Of a stretch of DNA of 7,130 nt, positions 1 to 6,556 are shown piece after piece. The position numbers and the translations under genes were made by a program. Below the pieces are notes generated by a model that saw only the letters and a program-made list of their open reading frames with translations, was not told where the DNA came from and searched no databases. The stretch is from positions 1 through 7,130 of the forward strand of contig CAUCSW010000031.1 of the NCBI GenBank assembly GCA_958445555.1, written 5' to 3'. The DNA is from an uncultured Clostridia bacterium (lineage in GTDB: Bacteria; Bacillota; Clostridia; Oscillospirales; Acutalibacteraceae). Every line of letters begins with the position of its first letter. The stretch's first letter is position 1.

Positions 1-1044
1 TCGGTCACCAAAAACGGCAGATTTCTCTATTCGGCGTTTTCGTCGTTTGCCGCCGAAGATACCGTGAAGTTCTTCGAAAACGCGGGCGTCCCCTTGAAAA
101 CCGAGAGGGGAAACAGGGTTTTCCCGGTTTCAGACAAGGCGGTCGATGTGGTGGATGCTCTTGTGAATACCGCAAAAAAAGCGGGCGTAAAAATACTGTG
201 TGAGACGGTCATTGAGGTCTCCACCGAGGACGGTGCGGTGAATTCGGTGAAGACCGAAAGCGGAAAGACATATCCTGCCGATTCGGTCGTCATCGCAGCC
301 GGCGGCAGCTCGTATCCGCTCACAGGGTCGGACGGCAGCGGTTTTCGCCTCGCCTCCTCCCTCGGTCACACGGTAACGGATATAATGCCGTCGCTGGTAC
401 CGGTGGTGACCGCCGATGAGTGGTGCGCGAGACTTCAGGGGCTGGCACTTAAAAACATATCCCTTAAGGTCTATGAACCGGGAAAGGCAAAGCCGATATA
501 CACCGACTTCGGCGAGCTGATGTGTACACACGTCGGTATGTCGGGGCCTACGGTGCTCAGCGCCAGCGCACATATGAGAAAGAATAACGGCAAAAAATAT
601 ATATTGGAAATAGATATGAAGCCCGCCCTCGACGAAAATGTGCTCGACAGGCGGATCGTCCGCGATCTTGCGGAAAACAGTAATAAGGATATAGTCAACG
701 CGCTCGGATTGCTGCTTCCCAAAAGAATGATACCCGTTGCGGTGTCAATGGCGGGAATTCCCTTTTCGGTCAAGGCAAACTCGGTCACGCGTGAACAGAG
801 AGAGTCGCTTGTCAAAACACTTAAACATATGCGCGCCGTCTCGGCGGGACTGAGACCCGTGGAGGAGGCGATAGTGACCTCGGGCGGTGTTAAAACGGGA
901 GAAATAAATCCGTCGACAATGGAATCAAAGCTCGTAAAGGGACTCTTCTTTGCGGGTGAGGTCATCGATGTGGATGCATATACCGGCGGCTTTAACCTTC
1001 AGATCGCTTTTTCAACCGGACATCTTGCGGGGATGAATGCATAA
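1..1044 (+). CDS. NAD(P)/FAD-dependent oxidoreductase, HI0933/BaiN-like, 5' partial
   Basis: The reading frame is open from base 1 and ends at TAA 1042-1044, giving 347 visible residues. The family is usually a little over 400 residues, so about 60-70 N-terminal residues, including the FAD-binding GxGxxG Rossmann motif and the start codon, lie off the window. Visible family marks are a GNRVFPVSDKA segment near residues 37-47, an AAGGSSYP segment at 99-106 (second nucleotide-contacting strand), and the C-terminal FAGEVIDVDAYTGGFN block from residue 317, typical of the HI0933 fold. A GTG at 64 is only an internal codon, because homologous-looking sequence (NGRFLYSAFS) lies upstream of it in frame. 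Family members are cytosolic flavoproteins. BaiN of Clostridium scindens has been assigned to bile acid reduction, but most clostridial copies have no proven substrate, so no bile acid role should be read from this. It precedes cmk by 86 nt, with no convincing terminator between them. Confidence 0.9.
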   Translation, partial: SVTKNGRFLYSAFSSFAAEDTVKFFENAGVPLKTERGNRVFPVSDKAVDVVDALVNTAKKAGVKILCETVIEVSTEDGAVNSVKTESGKTYPADSVVIAAGGSSYPLTGSDGSGFRLASSLGHTVTDIMPSLVPVVTADEWCARLQGLALKNISLKVYEPGKAKPIYTDFGELMCTHVGMSGPTVLSASAHMRKNNGKKYILEIDMKPALDENVLDRRIVRDLAENSNKDIVNALGLLLPKRMIPVAVSMAGIPFSVKANSVTREQRESLVKTLKHMRAVSAGLRPVEEAIVTSGGVKTGEINPSTMESKLVKGLFFAGEVIDVDAYTGGFNLQIAFSTGHLAGMNA

Positions 1045-1130
1045 TTGCAGCCGTTCGTTCAGATAATGTGACTGTAAGCGGCGCATCGACAGTGCGCGAT
1101 ATTAAGATACGGTTTTTCGGAGGGTAAAAT

Positions 1131-1799
1131 ATGATATCAATCGCAATTGACGGACCGGCGGGCGCCGGCAAAAGCTCTGTTTCAAAGGCAGTGGCAAAGG
1201 AAATGGGTTTTGTGTATGTCGACACGGGAGCACTTTACAGGACCGTTGCGCTCAGCCTTATAAACAACGGTATATCGCCGTCCGATACAGAGGGCGTAAA
1301 GGTGCATTTGGGCAGCGTGAAGGTCGACATGGCATATAGGGAAGGCGAGCAGCGGGTAATGCTGAACGGCCGCGATGTGACCGATGAGATAAGAACACCT
1401 GAGGTGTCAATGGCAGCTTCGACCTCTTCGGCGATTCCCGAAGTGAGAGCCTTTTTGCTCGGACTGCAGCGGGAGATAGCGGAAAATCACGATATCGTGA
1501 TGGACGGAAGAGACATCGCCACCGTGGTCCTGCCGAACGCGACCGTAAAGATCTTCCTTACCGCGGCGGCTGAAGAAAGGGCGACAAGGCGTTACAAAGA
1601 ACTCATACTCAAGGATCCGAATACGAAGTACGAAGATGTGCTGAGAGATGTTATAAAAAGGGATAAAAACGATTCCGAAAGAGCGGTGGCGCCCTTGAAA
1701 CCGGCAGAGGATTCGGTCATTATCGACACGACGGGCAATACACTTGAGGAATCGGTTGAAATAATAAAGAATACAATAGAAAAAGCTATCGGACGGTGA
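1131..1799 (+). CDS. cmk: Cytidylate kinase (CMP/dCMP kinase)
   Basis: A 222-residue cytosolic enzyme that phosphorylates CMP and dCMP with ATP, feeding pyrimidine salvage and recycling CMP released by phospholipid and RNA turnover. The P-loop GPAGAGKSS spans residues 8-16. DTGALYR at 31-37 is the family's CMP-site motif. DGRDIATVV at 125-133 is the conserved mid-region signature, and the arginine-rich ERATRRYKE segment is the mobile lid. Near the C-terminus, RDKNDSERAVAPLKPAEDS carries the arginines that contact substrate phosphate in this family. Length matches the bacterial norm of about 220-230. The ATG at 1131 is preceded by GGAGGG (1119-1124) with a 6-nt spacer, so the start is firm. 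The stop is followed closely by plsC, suggesting one transcript. Confidence 0.96.
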   Translation: MISIAIDGPAGAGKSSVSKAVAKEMGFVYVDTGALYRTVALSLINNGISPSDTEGVKVHLGSVKVDMAYREGEQRVMLNGRDVTDEIRTPEVSMAASTSSAIPEVRAFLLGLQREIAENHDIVMDGRDIATVVLPNATVKIFLTAAAEERATRRYKELILKDPNTKYEDVLRDVIKRDKNDSERAVAPLKPAEDSVIIDTTGNTLEESVEIIKNTIEKAIGR

Positions 1800-1804
1800 T
1801 ACGG

Positions 1805-2407
1805 ATGGGTGGGTTTTACAGATTCATCAGAGGACTTATGATAGTTCTGAGCAAGACGCTCTTTCCGTGTAAAGTGTACGGAAAGGAAAACATCCCCGAG
1901 ACAGGCGGATTCGTGCTCTGCAGCAACCATACTTCAATGTCGGATGTTATCTTCATAATTGCGTCAAATAAGCGTCAGGTCCACTTTATGGGAAAGGCTG
2001 AGATCTTTGATAATAAGATAATGGCTTTCCTTTACGGTAAAATGGGCGTTTTTCCTGTCAAAAGAGGCGCTCACGACACCTCGGCGGTAAAGTACGCCGA
2101 GGACCTCGGCAAAGAGGGTAAAATAGTCGGTATCTTCCCCGAGGGCACCCGAAGGCGCGACTTCGGACCACCCATGCAGGGTAAATCGGGAGCGGTGGTG
2201 ATCGCCGCTTCCGCGGGTGTTCCGATCCTGCCGTGCGCGATCTACCGTGAGGGTAAATTCAGGATCTTCAGAAAGACCGTCATCAGGTACGGAAAACCGA
2301 TAGAGAATTCCGAACTGCCGGATGTGAAGGACGGTAAAAACGCGATCCGCGCCGCCCTGGCAAGACTGATGGGCGATATTACCGAGCTTTGGAGGCAAGG
2401 CAAGTGA
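1805..2407 (+). CDS. plsC: 1-acyl-sn-glycerol-3-phosphate acyltransferase (PlsC family)
   Basis: A 200-residue membrane-associated acyltransferase that should convert lysophosphatidic acid to phosphatidic acid, the precursor of membrane phospholipids. Acyltransferase motifs appear in the expected order: catalytic NHTSMSD (H42-x4-D47), FPVKRG (83-88), FPEGTR (111-116) with the substrate-binding EGTR, and GVPILPCAIY as the fourth block. A short hydrophobic N-terminal stretch is consistent with membrane association. Two starts are possible: GTG at 1796, overlapping the cmk stop by 4 nt, or ATG at 1805. I chose 1805 because GGACGGTGAT (1791-1800) resembles a Shine-Dalgarno sequence at suitable distance and GTG 1796 has none. 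The stop shares one base with the ispH ATG (TGATG at 2405-2409), so translation is probably coupled. Acyl-donor specificity cannot be read from the sequence. Confidence 0.92.
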   Translation: MGGFYRFIRGLMIVLSKTLFPCKVYGKENIPETGGFVLCSNHTSMSDVIFIIASNKRQVHFMGKAEIFDNKIMAFLYGKMGVFPVKRGAHDTSAVKYAEDLGKEGKIVGIFPEGTRRRDFGPPMQGKSGAVVIAASAGVPILPCAIYREGKFRIFRKTVIRYGKPIENSELPDVKDGKNAIRAALARLMGDITELWRQGK

Positions 2408-4434
2408 TGAAAATAAAACTTGCCGAAAACAGCGGCTTTTGCTTCGGCGTAAACAGAGCGGTCGGAATGGTCGAAGAGCTGTTGAACGAAGGCAGGTCAG
2501 TCTGCACATACGGACCGATAATACATAACGATCAGCTTGTAAAAGAACTTGAAAGCCGCGGCGCAAGAGTTGTTTCGTCCCCCGCTGAGGTGAAGGACGG
2601 CGAGGTGCTCGTCCTTTGCTCGCACGGCGTAGAGAAAACTATGACGGCGGAGGCCGAAAGGCTCGGTGTCGAATATAGGGATGCAACCTGCCCGTTCGTG
2701 GCAAAGATACACGGTATCGTCGACCGCGCGGGAAGAGAAGGCAGGACCGTTCTGATAGCAGGCGATGCCTCGCATAAAGAGGTCAGGGGAATAATAGGCC
2801 ATTGCAGCGGTCCCGTATATACCTTTGCCGACCCCGATGACATACATAAACTGTTCACCGACGGCACGATCGACAAAGACGAACCCTTCACGGTAGTATC
2901 GCAAACGACATTTAACAACGAAATTTGGCTTTTGTGTCAAAAAACTTTAAAAAAGGTATGTACAAACGCAGAGTTTTTTGATACAATATGTAATGCTACT
3001 GCAAAGAGGCAGGAAGAAGCAGCCGCATTGTCGGCTGAGTGCGACGGCATGGTCGTTATCGGAGGAAAGCATAGCTCCAACACATCCAAGCTGTTCGAAA
3101 TCTGCTCGGAGAGGTGCCCCGTCACGATCCATATCGAAACGGCGGACGAACTCGATAAAAATATCTTCTCCGGCTGCAGCCTTGTTGGAGTGGTGGCAGG
3201 CGCATCGACGCCCGCCCGTATAATAAAGGAGGTCTTAGTAACCATGTCGGAAAATCTCACCCCTGCAGAGGAGCAGGAAGTCAACTATGATGAAATGTCT
3301 TTCGGTGAAGCTCTTGAAGCTTTCTCGGGCAATATGAGCACCGATAAGCATGTGAAAGGATATGTTCTCGCCGTAGGTCCTACCGAAATACAGGTGGATA
3401 TCGGAAGAAAGCACGCAGGCTTTGTTCCCGCAAACGAATACTCAAGCGACCCGAATGTCAAGCTTGAGGAAGAAGTTAAGGTCGGAGATGTCCTTGACCT
3501 TATCATAATGAAAACAAACGATCAGGAAGGTACCGTCACCCTCTCCAAAAAGCGCTTTGATGCCATCGCAGGCTGGGAAAATATCGAAAAGGCAAGCGAG
3601 ACGGGCGAGATACTTGAGGGAACCGTTTCCGAGATCGTCAAGGGCGGACTTACCGTTTACTCAAACGGCGTTCGCGTCTTTATTCCCGCATCACAGGCTA
3701 CCCTTCGCAGAACCGATGATCTCACTCCTCTTAAGGGCACAAATGTGCGCTTTAGGATAATCGAGATCGGCAGGGGCAGAAGGGTCATCGGCTCTATCCG
3801 TGCGGTCCTTTCGGAAGAGAGAAAGGCAGCCGAAGAGAAGGTCTGGGAAAACATCGCGGTCGGCGACAGGATCAAAGGTGTCGTTAAGTCACTTACCGGA
3901 TACGGCGCGTTTGTCGATATCGGCGGCGTAGACGGAATGGTACATATCTCCGAGCTTTCATGGCAGAGGATTAAAAATCCCGCCGAGGTAGTGAGCGTCG
4001 GTGATGAGATCGAGGTCTATGTAAAGGCTCTTGATCCCGAAAAGAAAAAGATATCTCTCGGCTATAAGAAGGCGGACGAGAATCCCTGGGTCATCTTCAA
4101 TGAAAAGTACAGTGTCGGCGATGTCGTGGAGGCAAAGATAGTAAGTATGACTACTTACGGTGCTTTCGCAAGGATCATCCCCGGTGTGGACGGACTCATT
4201 CATATCTCCCAGATATCCGACAGACGCATTGCAAAGCCGCAGGATGAGCTTAAGATCGGTGAGGATGTCAAGGTCAAGATCATCGAGATCGATCAGGAGA
4301 AGAAGCGCGTAAGCCTTTCGATCCGTGCGCTTATCGAAGAAGAAAAGGCTTCGGATGACGAAGCTGCCGAAGCAGACAGCGTTGCCGAGACCGAGACTGC
4401 CGCTGAGGCAGAGTCGGCTGCCGAGGCCGAATAA
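2407..4434 (+). CDS. ispH-rpsA: Bifunctional IspH (HMBPP reductase) - 30S ribosomal protein S1 fusion
   Basis: A single 675-residue ORF. Residues 1 to about 279 are IspH, the [4Fe-4S] enzyme that reduces HMBPP to IPP and DMAPP at the end of the MEP pathway. The cluster cysteines are C12 (SGFCFGV), C95 (ATCPFV) and C195 (TICNAT). H40, H73, H123, E125, the SSN triad at 223-225 and S267 match known substrate-pocket positions, so it should be active. Residues from about 280 form an S1 protein with four OB-fold S1 domains at roughly 316-383, 400-468, 486-554 and 571-642. The third and fourth carry the classic YGAF...VDGxxHIS pattern. A Glu/Ala/Asp-rich tail ends in tandem TAA stops. This fusion is known from Clostridia, so it is not an assembly error. 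ATG 2407 is preferred over TTG 2389 because IspH proteins begin MKIKLAENSGFCFG and GGAGG/AAGG lies just upstream. The S1 half has its own start signals at 3225-3246. Confidence 0.96.
   Translation: MKIKLAENSGFCFGVNRAVGMVEELLNEGRSVCTYGPIIHNDQLVKELESRGARVVSSPAEVKDGEVLVLCSHGVEKTMTAEAERLGVEYRDATCPFVAKIHGIVDRAGREGRTVLIAGDASHKEVRGIIGHCSGPVYTFADPDDIHKLFTDGTIDKDEPFTVVSQTTFNNEIWLLCQKTLKKVCTNAEFFDTICNATAKRQEEAAALSAECDGMVVIGGKHSSNTSKLFEICSERCPVTIHIETADELDKNIFSGCSLVGVVAGASTPARIIKEVLVTMSENLTPAEEQEVNYDEMSFGEALEAFSGNMSTDKHVKGYVLAVGPTEIQVDIGRKHAGFVPANEYSSDPNVKLEEEVKVGDVLDLIIMKTNDQEGTVTLSKKRFDAIAGWENIEKASETGEILEGTVSEIVKGGLTVYSNGVRVFIPASQATLRRTDDLTPLKGTNVRFRIIEIGRGRRVIGSIRAVLSEERKAAEEKVWENIAVGDRIKGVVKSLTGYGAFVDIGGVDGMVHISELSWQRIKNPAEVVSVGDEIEVYVKALDPEKKKISLGYKKADENPWVIFNEKYSVGDVVEAKIVSMTTYGAFARIIPGVDGLIHISQISDRRIAKPQDELKIGEDVKVKIIEIDQEKKRVSLSIRALIEEEKASDDEAAEADSVAETETAAEAESAAEAE
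2959..2987 (+). promoter_or_regulatory. Candidate sigma-A promoter inside the ispH half
   Basis: Within an AT-rich patch of ispH, TGTACA (2959-2964, 4 of 6 to the -35 consensus) is followed after 17 nt by TACAAT (2982-2987, 5 of 6 to the -10 consensus). A TG one base before the -10 makes an extended -10. Transcription would start near 2994, about 250 nt upstream of the internal S1 start, and could supply S1-only mRNA. The bases also encode protein, including the codon for the third Fe-S cysteine, so the match may be chance. Confidence 0.25.
3225..3246 (+). promoter_or_regulatory. Internal Shine-Dalgarno and ATG for a free S1 protein
   Basis: AAAGGAGGT (3225-3233) is a near-complete complement to the 16S rRNA 3' end. 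It is followed after 10 nt by ATG (3244-3246), in frame with the fusion and exactly at the boundary between the IspH domain and the S1 part. Initiation here would yield a 396-residue S1 starting MSENLTPAEE, with all four S1 domains and the acidic tail. The bases are read in frame as Ile-Lys-Glu-Val, so part of the match could come from protein constraint. Strength and position both argue for real internal initiation. Confidence 0.6.
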
Positions 4435-4441
4435 TAAAGCA

Positions 4442-4582
4442 GCGCCGACTTTCGGCGTATTCCCCGATCCGGGGAAAACACATAAAGAGCCAGAGGAACT
4501 CTTTGTGCGACGGCGTTACGGGCGCAAAACCCGTATACCTTGAATGCAAAGGATAAGCGCGGCATCGTGCTTATCCTTTTGC
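4442..4582 (+). promoter_or_regulatory. Five tandem stem-loops between rpsA and the membrane gene pair
   Basis: The gap after the S1 stop contains five hairpins in 141 nt. H1 is CGCCGA/TCGGCG (4443-4457, triloop). H2 is TTCCCCG/CGGGGAA (4460-4476, triloop). H3 is AAAGAG/CTCTTT (4484-4504), extended by CAC/GTG across a 2-nt bulge. H4 is TACGGG/CCCGTA (4517-4535). H5 is a 13-bp stem with one bulged T (4546-4582). None is followed by a good T tract, so this is not a textbook intrinsic terminator. H5 ends 5 nt before the Shine-Dalgarno of the next gene. It could be a 3' UTR decay barrier, a terminator cluster or a structured leader. I recognise no known riboswitch core. Confidence 0.45.
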
Positions 4583-4598
4583 GATAGAAGGAGAATTT

Positions 4599-5303
4599 AT
4601 GAAGAGCTTTTTTTCTGACAGTTTAAAACTGTATGTGCAGACGGTTGTAGCATATATGCTTTGCTTCGTGGTGTTTATGTCACTTAATGTGGTGTTCACC
4701 TGGGTAGGCACATATGAGATCGGATATCAGCCTTATACGGTGGATTCCGACGGCAACAAGATCCCCGGCGAAACGGTTTATTTTGAAGAGGGGCAGACAA
4801 AAAGCTATCCGACCGACGGACAATACACACCTTTGAGAAGTGAGCAGACAAGCACCGCTCTCGCGGTGGAGGGTGCCTTCACACAGACTGTAATGCTTCT
4901 GTTGTTTATCATATTTGTAAACGCGGGGGCGTCAAAGGTCGCTAAAAAAGACCGCACCGCCGTTATGTATCAAGGGCGCAAAGAAGACCTCGGAAAGGGC
5001 TTCAAACTCGGACTTGCTGCGGCGATCCCGTCATTTATACTTTATGCCGCCGTCATAATATGCAGGGCAACAGGCAAGAATATAATTCAGCTTGAGTATT
5101 ACGGAAACATTGTATTTATGCCCGTGATCCAAGCAATAACGGGAAGAACGGGCAACCTTTCGGATCTGTCGTTTTTAAGGGTTGCGGCGTTGTCGTTTCA
5201 GACACTGATGCTGCCGATTACCTCAGGTGTATCCTACATCCTCGGCTATAAAAACATAAGCTTCTCCGAAAAGATAATGTATAAGAAAAAGGAAGGCAAA
5301 TAA
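4599..5303 (+). CDS. Uncharacterised multi-spanning membrane protein
   Basis: A 234-residue protein I do not recognise. Hydrophobic segments are visible at about residues 12-36, 88-110, 137-156 and 190-216, with a weaker one near 170-181. Between the first two lies a polar loop of about 50 residues rich in Tyr, Gly, Asp, Glu and Thr (GYQPYTVDSDGNKIPGE region). The loop after the second segment is basic (SKVAKKDRT, QGRKEDLGKG), and the C-terminus ends in a run of lysines. By the positive-inside rule these are cytoplasmic, placing the 37-87 loop outside. ATG 4599 has AAGGAG (4588-4593) with a 5-nt spacer. Its stop TAA shares one base with the ATG of the DUF624-like gene, so the two proteins are probably made together and may form a complex. 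No catalytic motif is visible. Confidence 0.75.
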   Translation: MKSFFSDSLKLYVQTVVAYMLCFVVFMSLNVVFTWVGTYEIGYQPYTVDSDGNKIPGETVYFEEGQTKSYPTDGQYTPLRSEQTSTALAVEGAFTQTVMLLLFIIFVNAGASKVAKKDRTAVMYQGRKEDLGKGFKLGLAAAIPSFILYAAVIICRATGKNIIQLEYYGNIVFMPVIQAITGRTGNLSDLSFLRVAALSFQTLMLPITSGVSYILGYKNISFSEKIMYKKKEGK

Positions 5304-6241
5304 TGGGGCTTTTCTCTAACCTGTACACCAAGGAAGGAAAGGGCGTAGACAAAAACGCGCCCGAAAAAAACAGTTTTTTCAAATTTTTCGAACTGTTCAG
5401 GAGACATTTCTCAAAGCTTGTCACGGGAAATATGTTGTATGTTCTCCTCTCGCTGCCTGTGCTCAGCATAGGCCTCGCAAGAGCGGGACTCACATATATC
5501 TGCCGTGCTGCGGCAAGAGATCAGCATACCTTTGCCGCAAGCGACTTTTTTGAAACAATAAGAAAAAACGGTAAGCAGGCATTTTTTGTCGGACTTATCG
5601 ATCTCATTATCACTTTCCTGCTCGGATATGACATATATTGGGCGTACCACCAGCTTGACGGCGGCGGTATACCCGCACAGATATATTTCGGCGTCACTCT
5701 TGCGGTGATAATTCTTTTCAGGTTTTCAAGCTATTACCGATATTCAATGGTGATCACCTTCAATATGAAGTTGACGAAGATCTATAAGAATTCCTTTATA
5801 TTTGCTATGTCTGCAGTGACGAGCAACCTTATAATCGGTATTTCACACCTGCTCTTGTATATTCTTGCGTTCCTGCTTATCAAATTTGTAAGGGTGTACT
5901 TCTCACTCACACTGCTTTTGGTAATATACTTTCTTATTTACCCGGCATTCTCCTGCTTCCTGGAGCAGTATTGCACATTCGGACCCATAAAAAAGTATAT
6001 AATAGATCCGTACTACGAAGCGCATCCCGATGACGATATTCTTCTGCGCAGGCGTCTCGGTCTGCTTCCTCCCGAGGAGGACGATTTCGACTACGAAGCC
6101 GCAATGAACGAAAAGGCGGGATCGGCTGACGGTGAAGCTGCGTCCGAGCCCTCATCGGACGCAGAGTCTCAAAATTCCGTTGAGCACCGCGAGACTGCCG
6201 ATCGGAGCTCGGAGGACGATAAGCAAGACCTAAAAGATTAG
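5303..6241 (+). CDS. DUF624 / YesL-like membrane protein with acidic C-terminal tail
   Basis: A 312-residue membrane protein. Residues 43-95 match the pattern I know for DUF624 (YesL) proteins: a GN-start helix, LSLPVLSIGLARAGLTYICRAAARD, then an F-x-x-x-I-R-K-N-x-K-Q-A-F segment. About five hydrophobic helices can be placed near 42-62, 92-113, 125-143, 165-193 and 196-218. The family is usually about 200-220 residues. Here residues 240-312 form an extra hydrophilic tail rich in Asp, Glu, Ser and Ala, probably disordered and cytoplasmic. YesL-type genes often sit beside carbohydrate transport genes in Firmicutes, but none is seen here, so function stays open. ATG 5303 overlaps the previous TAA by one base, with GGAAGG (5291-5296) 6 nt upstream. 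A hairpin follows the TAG stop. Confidence 0.8.
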   Translation: MGLFSNLYTKEGKGVDKNAPEKNSFFKFFELFRRHFSKLVTGNMLYVLLSLPVLSIGLARAGLTYICRAAARDQHTFAASDFFETIRKNGKQAFFVGLIDLIITFLLGYDIYWAYHQLDGGGIPAQIYFGVTLAVIILFRFSSYYRYSMVITFNMKLTKIYKNSFIFAMSAVTSNLIIGISHLLLYILAFLLIKFVRVYFSLTLLLVIYFLIYPAFSCFLEQYCTFGPIKKYIIDPYYEAHPDDDILLRRRLGLLPPEEDDFDYEAAMNEKAGSADGEAASEPSSDAESQNSVEHRETADRSSEDDKQDLKD

Positions 6242-6253
6242 AATAAATTACGG

Positions 6254-6287
6254 GACCCGTTTGCAATATTCGGCAGACGGGTCGTTT
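6254..6287 (+). terminator. Probable terminator hairpin after the DUF624-like gene
   Basis: GACCCGTTTGC (6254-6264) pairs with GCAGACGGGTC (6273-6283), an 11-bp stem with one G-U pair and an 8-nt loop, starting 12 nt after the stop codon. It is followed by GTTTATGTT, a weak U tract, so termination may be partial or helped by Rho or Nus factors. Position at the end of the two-gene membrane unit supports the call. Confidence 0.6.
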
Positions 6288-6290
6288 ATG

Positions 6291-6496
6291 TTCTGAGCGG
6301 AGGGTGGGCGTGTCGGGCAGCGCCGCGCGACCGCCTAAGGCGGTCGCAAAACGGGGGCGGCACCTTGCTTTTTTTGATGCAGCTCAGCCGAATCGGAAAA
6401 CACCCGTTGCACTGCGGGTATACATTGCTTGCCCCGTTTGACGCGCTTCGCGCGTCCGCGGCGCTGCCCGAAAAGGCCTCCGCCCGCCGAGCAGAA
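6291..6496. repeat. GC-rich cloverleaf inverted-repeat element (non-coding)
   Basis: This fills most of the 315-nt gene-free stretch 6242-6556. The outer stem P1 is a perfect 14-bp repeat, CGGGCAGCGCCGCG (6314-6327) with CGCGGCGCTGCCCG (6457-6470). Inside it, with almost no unpaired bases, lie three parts. P2 is a perfect 9-bp hairpin with TAA loop (6327-6347). P3 is AAACGGGG (6349-6356) with CCCCGTTT (6432-6439), enclosing a T7 run and a small ACCCG/CGGGT hairpin (6402-6419). P4 is a perfect 7-bp hairpin with TTC loop (6440-6456). Pairing resumes outside P1 as GGTGGGCG (6303-6310) with CGCCCGCC (6481-6488), and TTCTG (6291-6295) with CAGAA (6492-6496). It could be a dispersed palindromic repeat or MITE-like element, or a structured RNA. 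Minus-strand ORFs here are low-complexity readings without a start context. Confidence 0.65.
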
Positions 6497-6556
6497 AAAA
6501 GCATATAGCAAGACCGACATCGCACGGCAATATCAAAGGTGAGGAGTGACAGAGAG

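Noticed and set aside
1045..1130. Possible promoter (TTGCAG, GATAAT) or small ORF in the gap before cmk
   Set aside because: The -35/-10 spacing is only 11 nt, and the open frame has no start with a ribosome site. A 5-bp GCGCA/TGCGC hairpin is too weak to call a terminator.
2389..2406. TTG start adding six residues to IspH
   Set aside because: IspH proteins begin at the MKIKLAENSG segment, and ATG 2407 has AAGG/GGAGG at usable distance and couples with the plsC stop.
2949..2955. A AAA AAG heptamer in the zero frame of ispH, like the dnaX -1 frameshift site
   Set aside because: A -1 shift would stop after about nine codons (TGA at 2979-2981), truncating IspH. I see no upstream SD stimulator or strong downstream stem, and the patch is simply A-rich.
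3219..3224. Perfect TATAAT just before the internal S1 ribosome site
   Set aside because: No -35 at proper spacing, and transcription would begin inside the Shine-Dalgarno. The bases are explained by Arg-Ile-Ile codons.
4325..4543. Short ORFs on both strands across the S1 acidic tail and the following gap
   Set aside because: They are other-frame readings of the repetitive GAA/GCC tail and have no ribosome sites.
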